DNA of 49,674 bases from Bacteroidales bacterium (GTDB lineage: Bacteria > Bacteroidota > Bacteroidia > Bacteroidales > UBA10428): assembly GCA_016933335.1 (NCBI GenBank), contig JAFGBD010000079.1:1-49674 (forward strand). Direction: 5' to 3'. The notes under the pieces were generated by a model, which saw only the letters and a program-made list of their open reading frames with translations, was not told the origin of the DNA and made no database searches. Position numbers and translations under genes: made by a program. How positions within the stretch are numbered: the stretch's first letter is position 1; every line of letters begins with the position of its first letter. Shown here piece after piece: positions 43,009-49,674 of the stretch.

Positions 43009-43839
43009 TCAGTTTCCTGAGGATATAAAAACAGAAACCTCATGTATATCAGGTCCTTTATCTTCAATAAACAATGGTTTTAAATCATATCTGAAACCAA
43101 TCCCCGTGTTTTTATCACCGGAAATATCCGGTATCAACATAATCTGTACCGAAAAATTATTCTTATTAAGAAAATAATCCTTGAATTCTGCATTCGGAGT
43201 TTTAAATTTCTGCCTGTCATCACCTGCCAGCCAGCCTATTGTCACATCTCCTTTGTTTTCGAATACACCATCATCAATAATATTATATTTCAGCTTATGC
43301 TTGCCTGATAAATATCTCAAATAGGAAGCCTGTATTCTGAGATCTGCAAACTTTGTTTTTATGTCAAAACCGACAGGAATAACGAGATATCCCAAAACCA
43401 TCTTGTTTTTGCTCCAGCTGAAAAATTTGTTTTTAAAGGCATAGGGTTGGTTTTCAACAATTTGATCTTCAACCGAATTATCACTTTTTGTTAACATAAG
43501 ATTCTTCTCAAACCGGTAATATCTGATAGAGTATCCCAGATTCAAAAACATTGCAATATGCCTGTTGCCCGCTGTAACGATTGATATCTCATGGCTGTTG
43601 CCAATGCTGCCCAGGCCTTTCAGGGTTGTCTTGAAATTTTCGTTGTCATCACCCATAAAATAGTTGAAATCAAGATAATTTACTCCGCCTGAAAAAAGTG
43701 AGATATAGCCTCCTTTCTCATTAATCCATTTACGGGATAATCCCTTTTTATGATATGAAGCAGTATCCTGCCCGCTTGCATAAAAAACTGAAATACTTAA
43801 AATTAATACGGCAAAGAAATAAGTTGTTTTTGTTTTCAT
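43009..43839 (-). CDS. Outer-membrane beta-barrel-like protein, function unknown
   Basis: A 276-residue exported protein (signal peptide 1-23, YASGQ). It has alternating hydrophobic strands with aromatic ends (GGYISLFSGGVNYLDFNYF, IAMFLNLGYSIRYYRFE, ADLRIQASYLRYLSG, NFSVQIMLIPDISG, TGIGFRYDLKPLF), as in barrels of about 10 strands. The C-terminus ends in VSVFISSGN rather than an aromatic, which is atypical. The gene lies upstream of the other minus-strand gene at 42262-42888 but is separated from it by 120 bp. The promoter region holds the 11-bp tandem repeats at 43918-43958. Confidence 0.68.
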   Translation of the reverse strand: MKTKTTYFFAVLILSISVFYASGQDTASYHKKGLSRKWINEKGGYISLFSGGVNYLDFNYFMGDDNENFKTTLKGLGSIGNSHEISIVTAGNRHIAMFLNLGYSIRYYRFEKNLMLTKSDNSVEDQIVENQPYAFKNKFFSWSKNKMVLGYLVIPVGFDIKTKFADLRIQASYLRYLSGKHKLKYNIIDDGVFENKGDVTIGWLAGDDRQKFKTPNAEFKDYFLNKNNFSVQIMLIPDISGDKNTGIGFRYDLKPLFIEDKGPDIHEVSVFISSGN

Positions 43840-44155
43840 TTATGCCTCGTTTTAACTTGATTAATGATTGAGAACTTCCGGATGATTGGTCATATTTATT
43901 AAATATTCACACAGATATTTCACAAATCTTTCACAAATCTTTCACAAATCTTTCACAAAATACAAAATTATTTGCAGACGTCACTCATTTTATCCTTATT
44001 AATCAGCCAGGATAACGATCTTATGATTTTCATTTAGAAATTTACCATCATTTACCTTATATTCTTCCGGAATTTATTAATTTTTCAGTATCGTTCAGAG
44101 CGATACCAGGCCACTCTTATCAACAGACTTTCTTACAGGAAGGTAACAGGCAGTC
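43840..44155. other. 316-bp divergent intergenic region with tandem repeats
   Basis: Spacer between the minus-strand barrel gene and the plus-strand giant activase-like gene. It contains the phased 11-bp repeats listed separately and a purine-rich AGGAAGG about 13 bp before the ATG at 44156. No RNA gene or further ORF was found. Confidence 0.5.
43918..43958. repeat. Tandem 11-bp direct repeats (TTTCACAAATC)n
   Basis: Three perfect copies of TTTCACAAATC start at 43918, 43929 and 43940, followed by a partial fourth (TTTCACAA) to 43958. An 11-bp period places identical faces on nearly the same side of the helix, so a multimeric DNA-binding protein could bind. It lies 80-120 bp upstream of the barrel gene on the minus strand. 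It could equally be a slippage-derived simple repeat. Confidence 0.8.
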
Positions 44156-47100
44156 ATGAAAAAACAATACCTGGGCATTGATATCGGTTCGGTTGCAATT
44201 GCCACTGCAATCATTGATGAAAGCAGCAGGATAGTCCATACCTCCTATGCATTTCACAAAGGCCGGTTAACAGATACTTTGCGTCAGTTGCTGGGGGGAA
44301 TGGAAATTAACAAGCTGATAGCTGCAGGCTACACTTCCTCGGCACCACCCATCATCAGGCAGGGGAAACAGTTTGACTCAAGAATAGCATATATTACTGC
44401 AGCCAGATACTTTCACCCTGATCTTCAGGCTTTACTGATCATTGGTGCTGAAAAATTCGGACTTGTCACATTTGATAAAAAAGGACAATACCGGAATTAC
44501 AAATCCAATACTTCCTGCGCTGCCGGTACAGGCAATTTTCTTGATCAGCAGGCTGAAAGGCTTAATCTGAAGAATATACAGGAATTCAGCAAAATTGCCT
44601 ATAGCAATAAGGGCAGTTTCCCGAAAATCGCATCGCGGTGCGCTGTATTTGCAAAGACCGACCTTATCCACGCCCAGCAGGAAGGATATTCGCTCGGCGA
44701 AATATGTGACGGCTTATCCTATGGCCTGGCTAAAAACATAATTGATACCGTATTTCTGAATGATATACATTCAAATGTTGTTGCAGCCGGTGGGGTGGCA
44801 TTGAACAAAGCGGTCATCGGTCATATAGAGCAACTGACACAAATCCGCATCACAGTCGACAGGTATGCACATGTCTATGGTGCTATAGGAGCCGCATTAA
44901 ATGCCCGGGAAAATGAACCGGTGTCTGATAAACATTTAAGTTGCATTGATGAGATCATCATATCAGAAAAAAAAGAAAAAAAATATTATTATCCTCCACT
45001 GCAACTGAAGCTGTCTGAATATCCCGACTTTGCATCGCATGAACACTATGAGTTTCATTCTGTCTGCTTCCCTTCAATGAAAGCAGTTGAGGTGGATATT
45101 TATGCAACTTTTAAGAACAATAATCCCCTACAGGTCTTCCTGGGCATTGATATAGGTTCTACCAGCACCAAAGCCGTCTTGCTTGGCCAAAACAAGGAAA
45201 TGATGGCCGGATTTTATACCCGCACCTCCGGCCAGCCTCTGAAGGCTGTCCAGGTTATTTTTGAAGCCATCTGTAATTTCGCCCGCAGGCAGAAAGTCGG
45301 TTTTATCATTAAAGGTGCCGGCACCACAGGCTCAGGAAGAAAATTTACAGGAAAGATCATTGGTGCAGATATCATTACCGATGAAATCACAGCACATGCA
45401 AGGGCTACCTTTGAACTGGATCCGGCGACCGATACCATTATCGAAATCGGGGGACAGGATTCCAAGTTCACTGCCATGCGAAACGGCATGGTAATTTTTT
45501 CGGTAATGAACAATGTGTGTGCAGCAGGAACCGGGAGTTTTATCGAGGAACAGGCCAAAAGACTCGGATGCTCCCTTGAGGAATACTCAGAACGTGTTGA
45601 AAAAGTCCATTCACCACTGGCCAGCGACCGCTGTACGGTATTTATGGAACGTGATCTCAACCATTACCTTATGGCAGGCTATTCAACCGATGAAATACTG
45701 GCTGCTGTTCTGCACTCTACCCGTGAGAACTATCTCACCAAAGTGGCTGTCAAAGGCTATATCGGGAAAAAGATATTCTTCCAGGGTGCCACGGCTAAAA
45801 ACAGGGCGCTTGTCGCTGCCTTTGAACAAAAACTCAGTAAACCAATCATGGTTTCCAGGTACTGTCATCTGACCGGTGCCCTGGGTGTGGCGCTTGAATT
45901 ATCCGATAAGAAAATCAGTGCCACCCGCTTCAGGGGTCTCGGACTGTACCGGAAATCAATACCGGTGCTTTCCGAGGTATGTGAATTATGCACCAACCAT
46001 TGCAAGCTTAAAGTGGCTGAAATTGATGGCCAGGTTGAAGCATACGGCTTTTTATGCGGCCGCGATTACCATGTAAACAGATATGTAAAAAACAAGACAG
46101 TCAATTTTCAACTGATCCGTAAAAGAAAAGAGCTTTACAGGTTCAGGCCTGAGACCAAAAAGTCTGCGCTCACCATCGGAATCCCTGCCGGCCTGCACCT
46201 GTATGAAGAGATCCTGTTCTGGAGAAGATTTTTTGATTACCTGTCAATCGGAACCGTGACAAGCGAAGATTATCTGACCCCTGTCAAAGAAGGGAAAAAC
46301 CTTTGCGGGGCAGAATTTTGTGCCCCCATAGCTGCCATGCATGGTCATGTTAATTATCTGAAGGATAAGGCTGATTATATCTTTCTGCCGGTTTACCTGC
46401 AGGAACCCCATGAAGCCAGGTTGAGCAGGCAATATTGCTATTACACGCAGTTTGTTTCATCGGTTATTTCGGTGCAAAAAAATATTAAATCCAGGGAAAA
46501 ACTTCTGATGCCTCTGCTGAAATATTCCCAGGGTGAGCTTCCCATCAGACTTGAATTATTCAGGATGCTGAAATCAATCGGATTGAAAGACACCGGGTTC
46601 ATCAATCTTACCCTGGCTTATGAAAAAGCAAAAAAATATGTCCGTTCGGTCACTCAAACATGGAAATCTGTTTACCAGTCCGAAATAAAAGATCCGGATG
46701 ACATTCATATCATGTTGCTGGGACGCCCGTATACTGTATTATCCCCGGCTATGAACAGCTCCATTCCGGAAATCATTGAAAAAACCGGTATAAAAACCTT
46801 TTCTATGGACATGCTCCCTGATGATCAGGGAGAAATATCAAAAGCCGAAGAACTGGTTAAAACCATTAAATGGAAATTCGCCTCAAAAATACTCCATGCC
46901 GCAGAAATCATTGCAAAAACCGATCACTGCTATCCTCTGCTGGTGACTTCCTTCAAATGTACCCCCGATTCTTTTGTAATCGAGTACTTCAAAGAGATCC
47001 TCGATACATATCAAAAGCCCTACCTGATTCTGCAGCTTGATGAACATGATTCAACTGTCGGATATGAGACACGTATCGAAGCCGCAGTCAGGGCATTCCG

Positions 47101-47686
47101 GAATCATCATGAAAGACAAAAATCAACTGTTAAAGCAGCATATCCGGGAAAGAAAGAAAAAGCAGTGACCAGGCCCTGCGATGACAACTCCACGATAAAC
47201 CGGACATGGCATGATCAAATCAAATCACTAGTGCACGATGCTTCCCGTATACTCAGAACCCATTCTATTGATTTCACGCTTTTCAGTAACCATTTACAGC
47301 AATCTGAAGAACGGGAAATTCAAATGTCCAGTTCCATATTCACCGGTTCCAGGCATCTGAAATACAAAACACTGTTACTGCCTTGCTGGGACCGTTATGC
47401 AGGTCCTTTGCTGGAGGCAGTCCTGCTTAACATCGGCATCAATGTGCGGCTGGTAAACAGTACATTTGATTCGATACAACAAAGTCTGAGCTTAAATACC
47501 GGACAATGCCTGCCCCTGAACATCATCGTCCAGGATGCGATTGATTGCATCGAAGCAAACCGGTTAAATCCTGCCGAAACAGCGCTTTGGATGATCAAAT
47601 CAAACCTCTCATGCAACCTCAGCATGTTTCCGTATTATATGAAAAAGCTGCTTGATAACCATGGAAATGGAATGGAGCAGGTTTAG
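44156..47686 (+). CDS. Giant 2-hydroxyacyl-CoA-dehydratase-activase-like protein (main part, ends at in-frame TAG)
   Basis: 1176 residues before a TAG. Two ASKHA-type activase domains (BadF/BcrA family) lie in tandem: about 5-265 with Cys121 (CAAGTGNF) and Cys162 (SRCAVF), and about 328-580 with Cys455 (CAAGTGSF) and Cys493 (DRCTVF). Each Cys pair is the one that clamps a [4Fe-4S] cluster between subunits in known activases. The first domain's phosphate loop is GIDIGSVAIATA, lacking the STSTK of the second (GIDIGSTSTKA), so it is probably not a working ATPase. A DUF2229-type segment (about 610-990) carries further Cys (CELCTNHC, CGAEFC). Family proteins are normally about 1400 residues and continue in one chain; here the stop cuts the last fifth. 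No dehydratase subunits lie nearby. Confidence 0.85.
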   Translation: MKKQYLGIDIGSVAIATAIIDESSRIVHTSYAFHKGRLTDTLRQLLGGMEINKLIAAGYTSSAPPIIRQGKQFDSRIAYITAARYFHPDLQALLIIGAEKFGLVTFDKKGQYRNYKSNTSCAAGTGNFLDQQAERLNLKNIQEFSKIAYSNKGSFPKIASRCAVFAKTDLIHAQQEGYSLGEICDGLSYGLAKNIIDTVFLNDIHSNVVAAGGVALNKAVIGHIEQLTQIRITVDRYAHVYGAIGAALNARENEPVSDKHLSCIDEIIISEKKEKKYYYPPLQLKLSEYPDFASHEHYEFHSVCFPSMKAVEVDIYATFKNNNPLQVFLGIDIGSTSTKAVLLGQNKEMMAGFYTRTSGQPLKAVQVIFEAICNFARRQKVGFIIKGAGTTGSGRKFTGKIIGADIITDEITAHARATFELDPATDTIIEIGGQDSKFTAMRNGMVIFSVMNNVCAAGTGSFIEEQAKRLGCSLEEYSERVEKVHSPLASDRCTVFMERDLNHYLMAGYSTDEILAAVLHSTRENYLTKVAVKGYIGKKIFFQGATAKNRALVAAFEQKLSKPIMVSRYCHLTGALGVALELSDKKISATRFRGLGLYRKSIPVLSEVCELCTNHCKLKVAEIDGQVEAYGFLCGRDYHVNRYVKNKTVNFQLIRKRKELYRFRPETKKSALTIGIPAGLHLYEEILFWRRFFDYLSIGTVTSEDYLTPVKEGKNLCGAEFCAPIAAMHGHVNYLKDKADYIFLPVYLQEPHEARLSRQYCYYTQFVSSVISVQKNIKSREKLLMPLLKYSQGELPIRLELFRMLKSIGLKDTGFINLTLAYEKAKKYVRSVTQTWKSVYQSEIKDPDDIHIMLLGRPYTVLSPAMNSSIPEIIEKTGIKTFSMDMLPDDQGEISKAEELVKTIKWKFASKILHAAEIIAKTDHCYPLLVTSFKCTPDSFVIEYFKEILDTYQKPYLILQLDEHDSTVGYETRIEAAVRAFRNHHERQKSTVKAAYPGKKEKAVTRPCDDNSTINRTWHDQIKSLVHDASRILRTHSIDFTLFSNHLQQSEEREIQMSSSIFTGSRHLKYKTLLLPCWDRYAGPLLEAVLLNIGINVRLVNSTFDSIQQSLSLNTGQCLPLNIIVQDAIDCIEANRLNPAETALWMIKSNLSCNLSMFPYYMKKLLDNHGNGMEQV

Positions 47687-47755
47687 GTATATATCGGGGA
47701 CGTAATATTCTATGATTTTTCACTTACCGCTGCCATCAATGCTTATCTGGCCTAT

Positions 47756-48541
47756 ATGTTCGGTGGCTATGTGCGTAAAATCGGCTGCAGTATCCGTCCT
47801 TATGAGAAAGTAAGGGGAACCACCGACAGGGTTATTCAAAATGCATTGAACATGTTATATCAGGCCTTTCGGCATGCAGAACCAAAAGAACAGGTCCTGG
47901 AAAAAATCATCTGCGACTTTGAATCCATCGAAATGGTGAAAAAAGAACTGTCCAGGGTGGCTATATTCGGCGACCTGTATGTTCGTGACAACGACCTGAT
48001 GAACCAGAACCTGATAAAAACAGTAGAAGAAAACGGAGGAGAGGTCATCACAACCCCCTACAGTGAATACATAAAAATCATTGCCAGTCCGTATATAGAA
48101 AGGAGCTTAAAGGAAGGACGTTATAAAGAATATATCAAAATCAAATTCCTGAAATCGCTGATACCCCTGGTTGAGGATAAATACATCAAGTATTTTGACC
48201 GATACAACGGAGAGGCATGTATGACATCTTCCTCTGAAACTGATGAGTGGCTTAATCAGTTTGGCCTGCACATCCTGCAAAGGGGAGAATCGTTCGAAAA
48301 TATTCTGAAGATCCACAGACTGATAAAACAACATCCTGATCTGGATCTGCTCATACAGACAAATCCATCCTATTGCTGTCCCTCGCTGGTAACAGAAGCC
48401 ATGGCATCGAGAATTGAAGAATTAACAGGCATACCAGTGGTAACCATTGAATACGACGGTACTTCAGGCATAAAAAATGCAGATGTCATCCCATACCTTA
48501 AATACAGGAGAAAAAAAGTCCCTGCAACTGACGGTATCTGA
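47756..48541 (+). CDS. C-terminal continuation of the activase-like protein after the in-frame stop
   Basis: Downstream of the TAG at 47684-47686 the same frame stays open without interruption: VYIGDVIFYDFSLTAAINAYLAYMFGGYVRKIGC reads on (given here in parts) and ends at 48541. The sequence belongs to the same giant family's C-terminal domain (IGCSIRPYE, VAIFGDLYVRDND, QTNPSYCCPSLVTEAM, IEYDGTSGIKNADVIPYL). As a separate gene it would start at ATG 47756, 70 bp past the TAG and without a ribosome site. A CAG to TAG change at the codon before VYIGD would explain everything. It is therefore either a split pseudogene, a readthrough product or a sequence error. Confidence 0.8.
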   Translation: MFGGYVRKIGCSIRPYEKVRGTTDRVIQNALNMLYQAFRHAEPKEQVLEKIICDFESIEMVKKELSRVAIFGDLYVRDNDLMNQNLIKTVEENGGEVITTPYSEYIKIIASPYIERSLKEGRYKEYIKIKFLKSLIPLVEDKYIKYFDRYNGEACMTSSSETDEWLNQFGLHILQRGESFENILKIHRLIKQHPDLDLLIQTNPSYCCPSLVTEAMASRIEELTGIPVVTIEYDGTSGIKNADVIPYLKYRRKKVPATDGI

Positions 48542-48547
48542 AATTCA

Positions 48548-48572
48548 TCCCTGCCAGGGACTGAAAAAGTCC
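48548..48572. terminator. Possible intergenic hairpin between convergent genes
   Basis: TCCCTG/CAGGGA (48548-48560) and, overlapping it, GGACT-GAAAA-AGTCC (48558-48572) can form alternative hairpins in the 49-bp convergent gap. There is only a short T-rich stretch after the second, so terminator function is tentative. Confidence 0.3.
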
Positions 48573-48590
48573 GTTATCTTTTAGCTCCGA

Positions 48591-49674
48591 TCATTTCACT
48601 TCCGGAAGTGAAATGGTAAATACAGTAACCTTATGGGGATCAGAATAAACATGTATATTTCCCTGGTGTTTTCTGATGATTTGTTGTGATATGTTCAGTC
48701 CAATCCCTGAACCCCCTTCCTTTGTTGAATAAAACGGGATAAAAATATTTTCAAGCTCTTCTTTGGTAATACCGGGTCCGTTATCAAAGACCTGAATGGT
48801 ATATTTGTCCCGAACCTTTTCTGCCCTTATACTGATATTTCCTTTTTTGTCAACGGACTGGATGGCATTTTTTACCAGGTTGATGATCACTTGTTCCATC
48901 AGTTTTTTATCTGCCATTATTTTAAGATTTTCAGGCAGGATTTCAATTTCAAGCTTTATTTCGCGGGAAGTCAATTCATCATTGAACAAAATCTTAATCC
49001 GGTTGAAAAGATTTAAAAGTACAAGGTTTTCAAGCTTAAGTTCCGGAAGGCTGGCCAGACTTTTGTATTTCTCCACAAATTCTATCAATCCTTTGCTTCT
49101 TTCTTCAATAACTTCTGTACTGCTGAGTGCATCCCTGATGGTTTCCTCATTTATTTCGCCGAAAGGCTTCACTTTGCTGCCGTTTTTAAAACACCTTTTG
49201 ATTGCTGTGGTCAGCGTTGTAATAGGTGTAATGGAATTCATGATTTCATGCCTTAAAATCCTGATAAGTTTCTGCCACGATTCAAGCTCCCTTTCATCGA
49301 GCTCATTTTTAATATTGTGAAGTGCAATGATATGCAAAGGTTTACCTTCAATTTTAAGCATGGCAGAATGCAGGGAGAGTTTCAAAATCTCGTTATTGAC
49401 AGATAATGTAATCAGTTTTTGCTCATTGATTTTCAGATTATGCAGCAGGTCAGCAAATCCTGGTTTAATCCGGTCCAGGCTCTTAATGTTGCTTACAATA
49501 TCAATATTTAATAAAGATTTGGCCGTTTTGTTGATTAACTTTATCTTTCCTTCCTCATCGAAGGATATCAATCCGGTTCCGACATGCTCAACAATTGTTT
49601 TAAGGTATTGGTGCTCCTGTTCTTTATCTATTCTGGCCTTCTGAAGCGATTTTGCAATTTCCTCAAAACTCTGA
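48591..49674 (-). CDS. NtrY-like sensor histidine kinase, C-terminal part (5' end outside window)
   Basis: 360 residues of a kinase whose N-terminus lies beyond the window; the frame stays open to the right edge, so the TTG at 49571 is not the start. The order is the end of a linker/HAMP-like helix (QSFEEIAKSLQKARID), a PAS-like fold (about 35-105, VEHVGTGLISFDEEGK), HisKA with the phospho-acceptor His in RILRHEIMNSITPIT, and HATPase_c with the N box NLVKNAIQSV, G1 box DNGPGI and G2 box GGSGIGLNIS. It ends with FTISLPEVK. The HEIMNSITPI H-box is typical of Bacteroidota NtrY-like kinases that pair with NtrC-type regulators. The partner gene is not visible here; if present it would lie to the right. 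Confidence 0.92.
   Translation of the reverse strand, partial: QSFEEIAKSLQKARIDKEQEHQYLKTIVEHVGTGLISFDEEGKIKLINKTAKSLLNIDIVSNIKSLDRIKPGFADLLHNLKINEQKLITLSVNNEILKLSLHSAMLKIEGKPLHIIALHNIKNELDERELESWQKLIRILRHEIMNSITPITTLTTAIKRCFKNGSKVKPFGEINEETIRDALSSTEVIEERSKGLIEFVEKYKSLASLPELKLENLVLLNLFNRIKILFNDELTSREIKLEIEILPENLKIMADKKLMEQVIINLVKNAIQSVDKKGNISIRAEKVRDKYTIQVFDNGPGITKEELENIFIPFYSTKEGGSGIGLNISQQIIRKHQGNIHVYSDPHKVTVFTISLPEVK

Noticed and set aside
43918..43958. CRISPR array
   Set aside because: Units are 11 bp, contiguous and without spacers, and no cas gene is nearby.
47684..47686. Pyrrolysine or global TAG recoding
   Set aside because: Other genes here end properly at TAG, and no pylT/pylS-like feature is visible; a CAG to TAG mutation is simpler.

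Overview
The window (about 49.7 kb, moderate GC) comes from a member of the Bacteroidota, most likely an anaerobic amino-acid fermenter. The lineage call rests on two secreted proteins with type IX secretion (T9SS) C-terminal domains, tandem TonB-dependent receptor/DUF4249 lipoprotein pairs, DUF4954 and DUF2279 proteins, many small lipoproteins and beta-barrels, and weak Shine-Dalgarno sites. No rRNA, tRNA, CRISPR array, transposase or integrase was seen.

Layout. (1) 1-9955: the end of an inhibitory-type serpin, a T9SS-secreted cell-wall amidase coupled to a TolB-like propeller protein, a gutted NmrA-like pseudogene, a giant T9SS cargo protein with LamG and fibrinogen-like domains, and a ZU5-like lipoprotein. 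(2) 10146-14460: a DUF4954 beta-helix protein and a SIS-domain protein, a small lipocalin-like lipoprotein and a BON-SH3 protein, closed by a clear terminator. (3) 14463-17321: an erosion zone with a C-terminally short DUF2254 protein, a patatin remnant lacking its catalytic centre, a stop-containing carbohydrate-enzyme fragment and one intact beta-barrel. (4) 17738-24638: two tandem paralogous TonB receptor/DUF4249 units. (5) 24763-29414: a DUF2279 protein, a beta-propeller/transglutaminase fusion and a gamma-glutamyltransferase-family protein. (6) 29621-42228: a co-directional metabolic cluster. (7) 42262-43839: two small envelope proteins. (8) 44156-48541: a giant 2-hydroxyacyl-CoA-dehydratase-activase-like gene interrupted by one in-frame TAG. 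(9) 48591-end: an NtrY-like sensor kinase, cut by the window edge.

The most interesting region is 29.6-42.2 kb. It encodes a fused citrate lyase gamma-beta protein (CitD-CitE), citrate lyase alpha (CitF), an isocitrate/homoisocitrate dehydrogenase-family enzyme, an HD-like protein, two different fused aconitase-family proteins, an ALDH7-type aminoadipate-semialdehyde dehydrogenase and the two halves of the saccharopine pathway. I read it as a catabolic module. Lysine would go through saccharopine to 2-aminoadipate and 2-oxoadipate. The second half of the cluster could then run the fungal/Thermus lysine-biosynthesis steps in reverse: reductive carboxylation to homoisocitrate, isomerisation through homoaconitate to homocitrate, and lyase cleavage to acetate plus 2-oxoglutarate. 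On paper this is redox-neutral and regenerates the 2-oxoglutarate acceptor. A competing reading is that the lyase/aconitase/dehydrogenase set acts on C6 acids (2-oxoglutarate to isocitrate to citrate to acetate plus oxaloacetate) and ferments the glutamate made by the saccharopine arm. Active-site residues of the dehydrogenase lean towards the second reading, while gene content and the paired aconitases lean towards the first. Assay or structure prediction is needed to decide.
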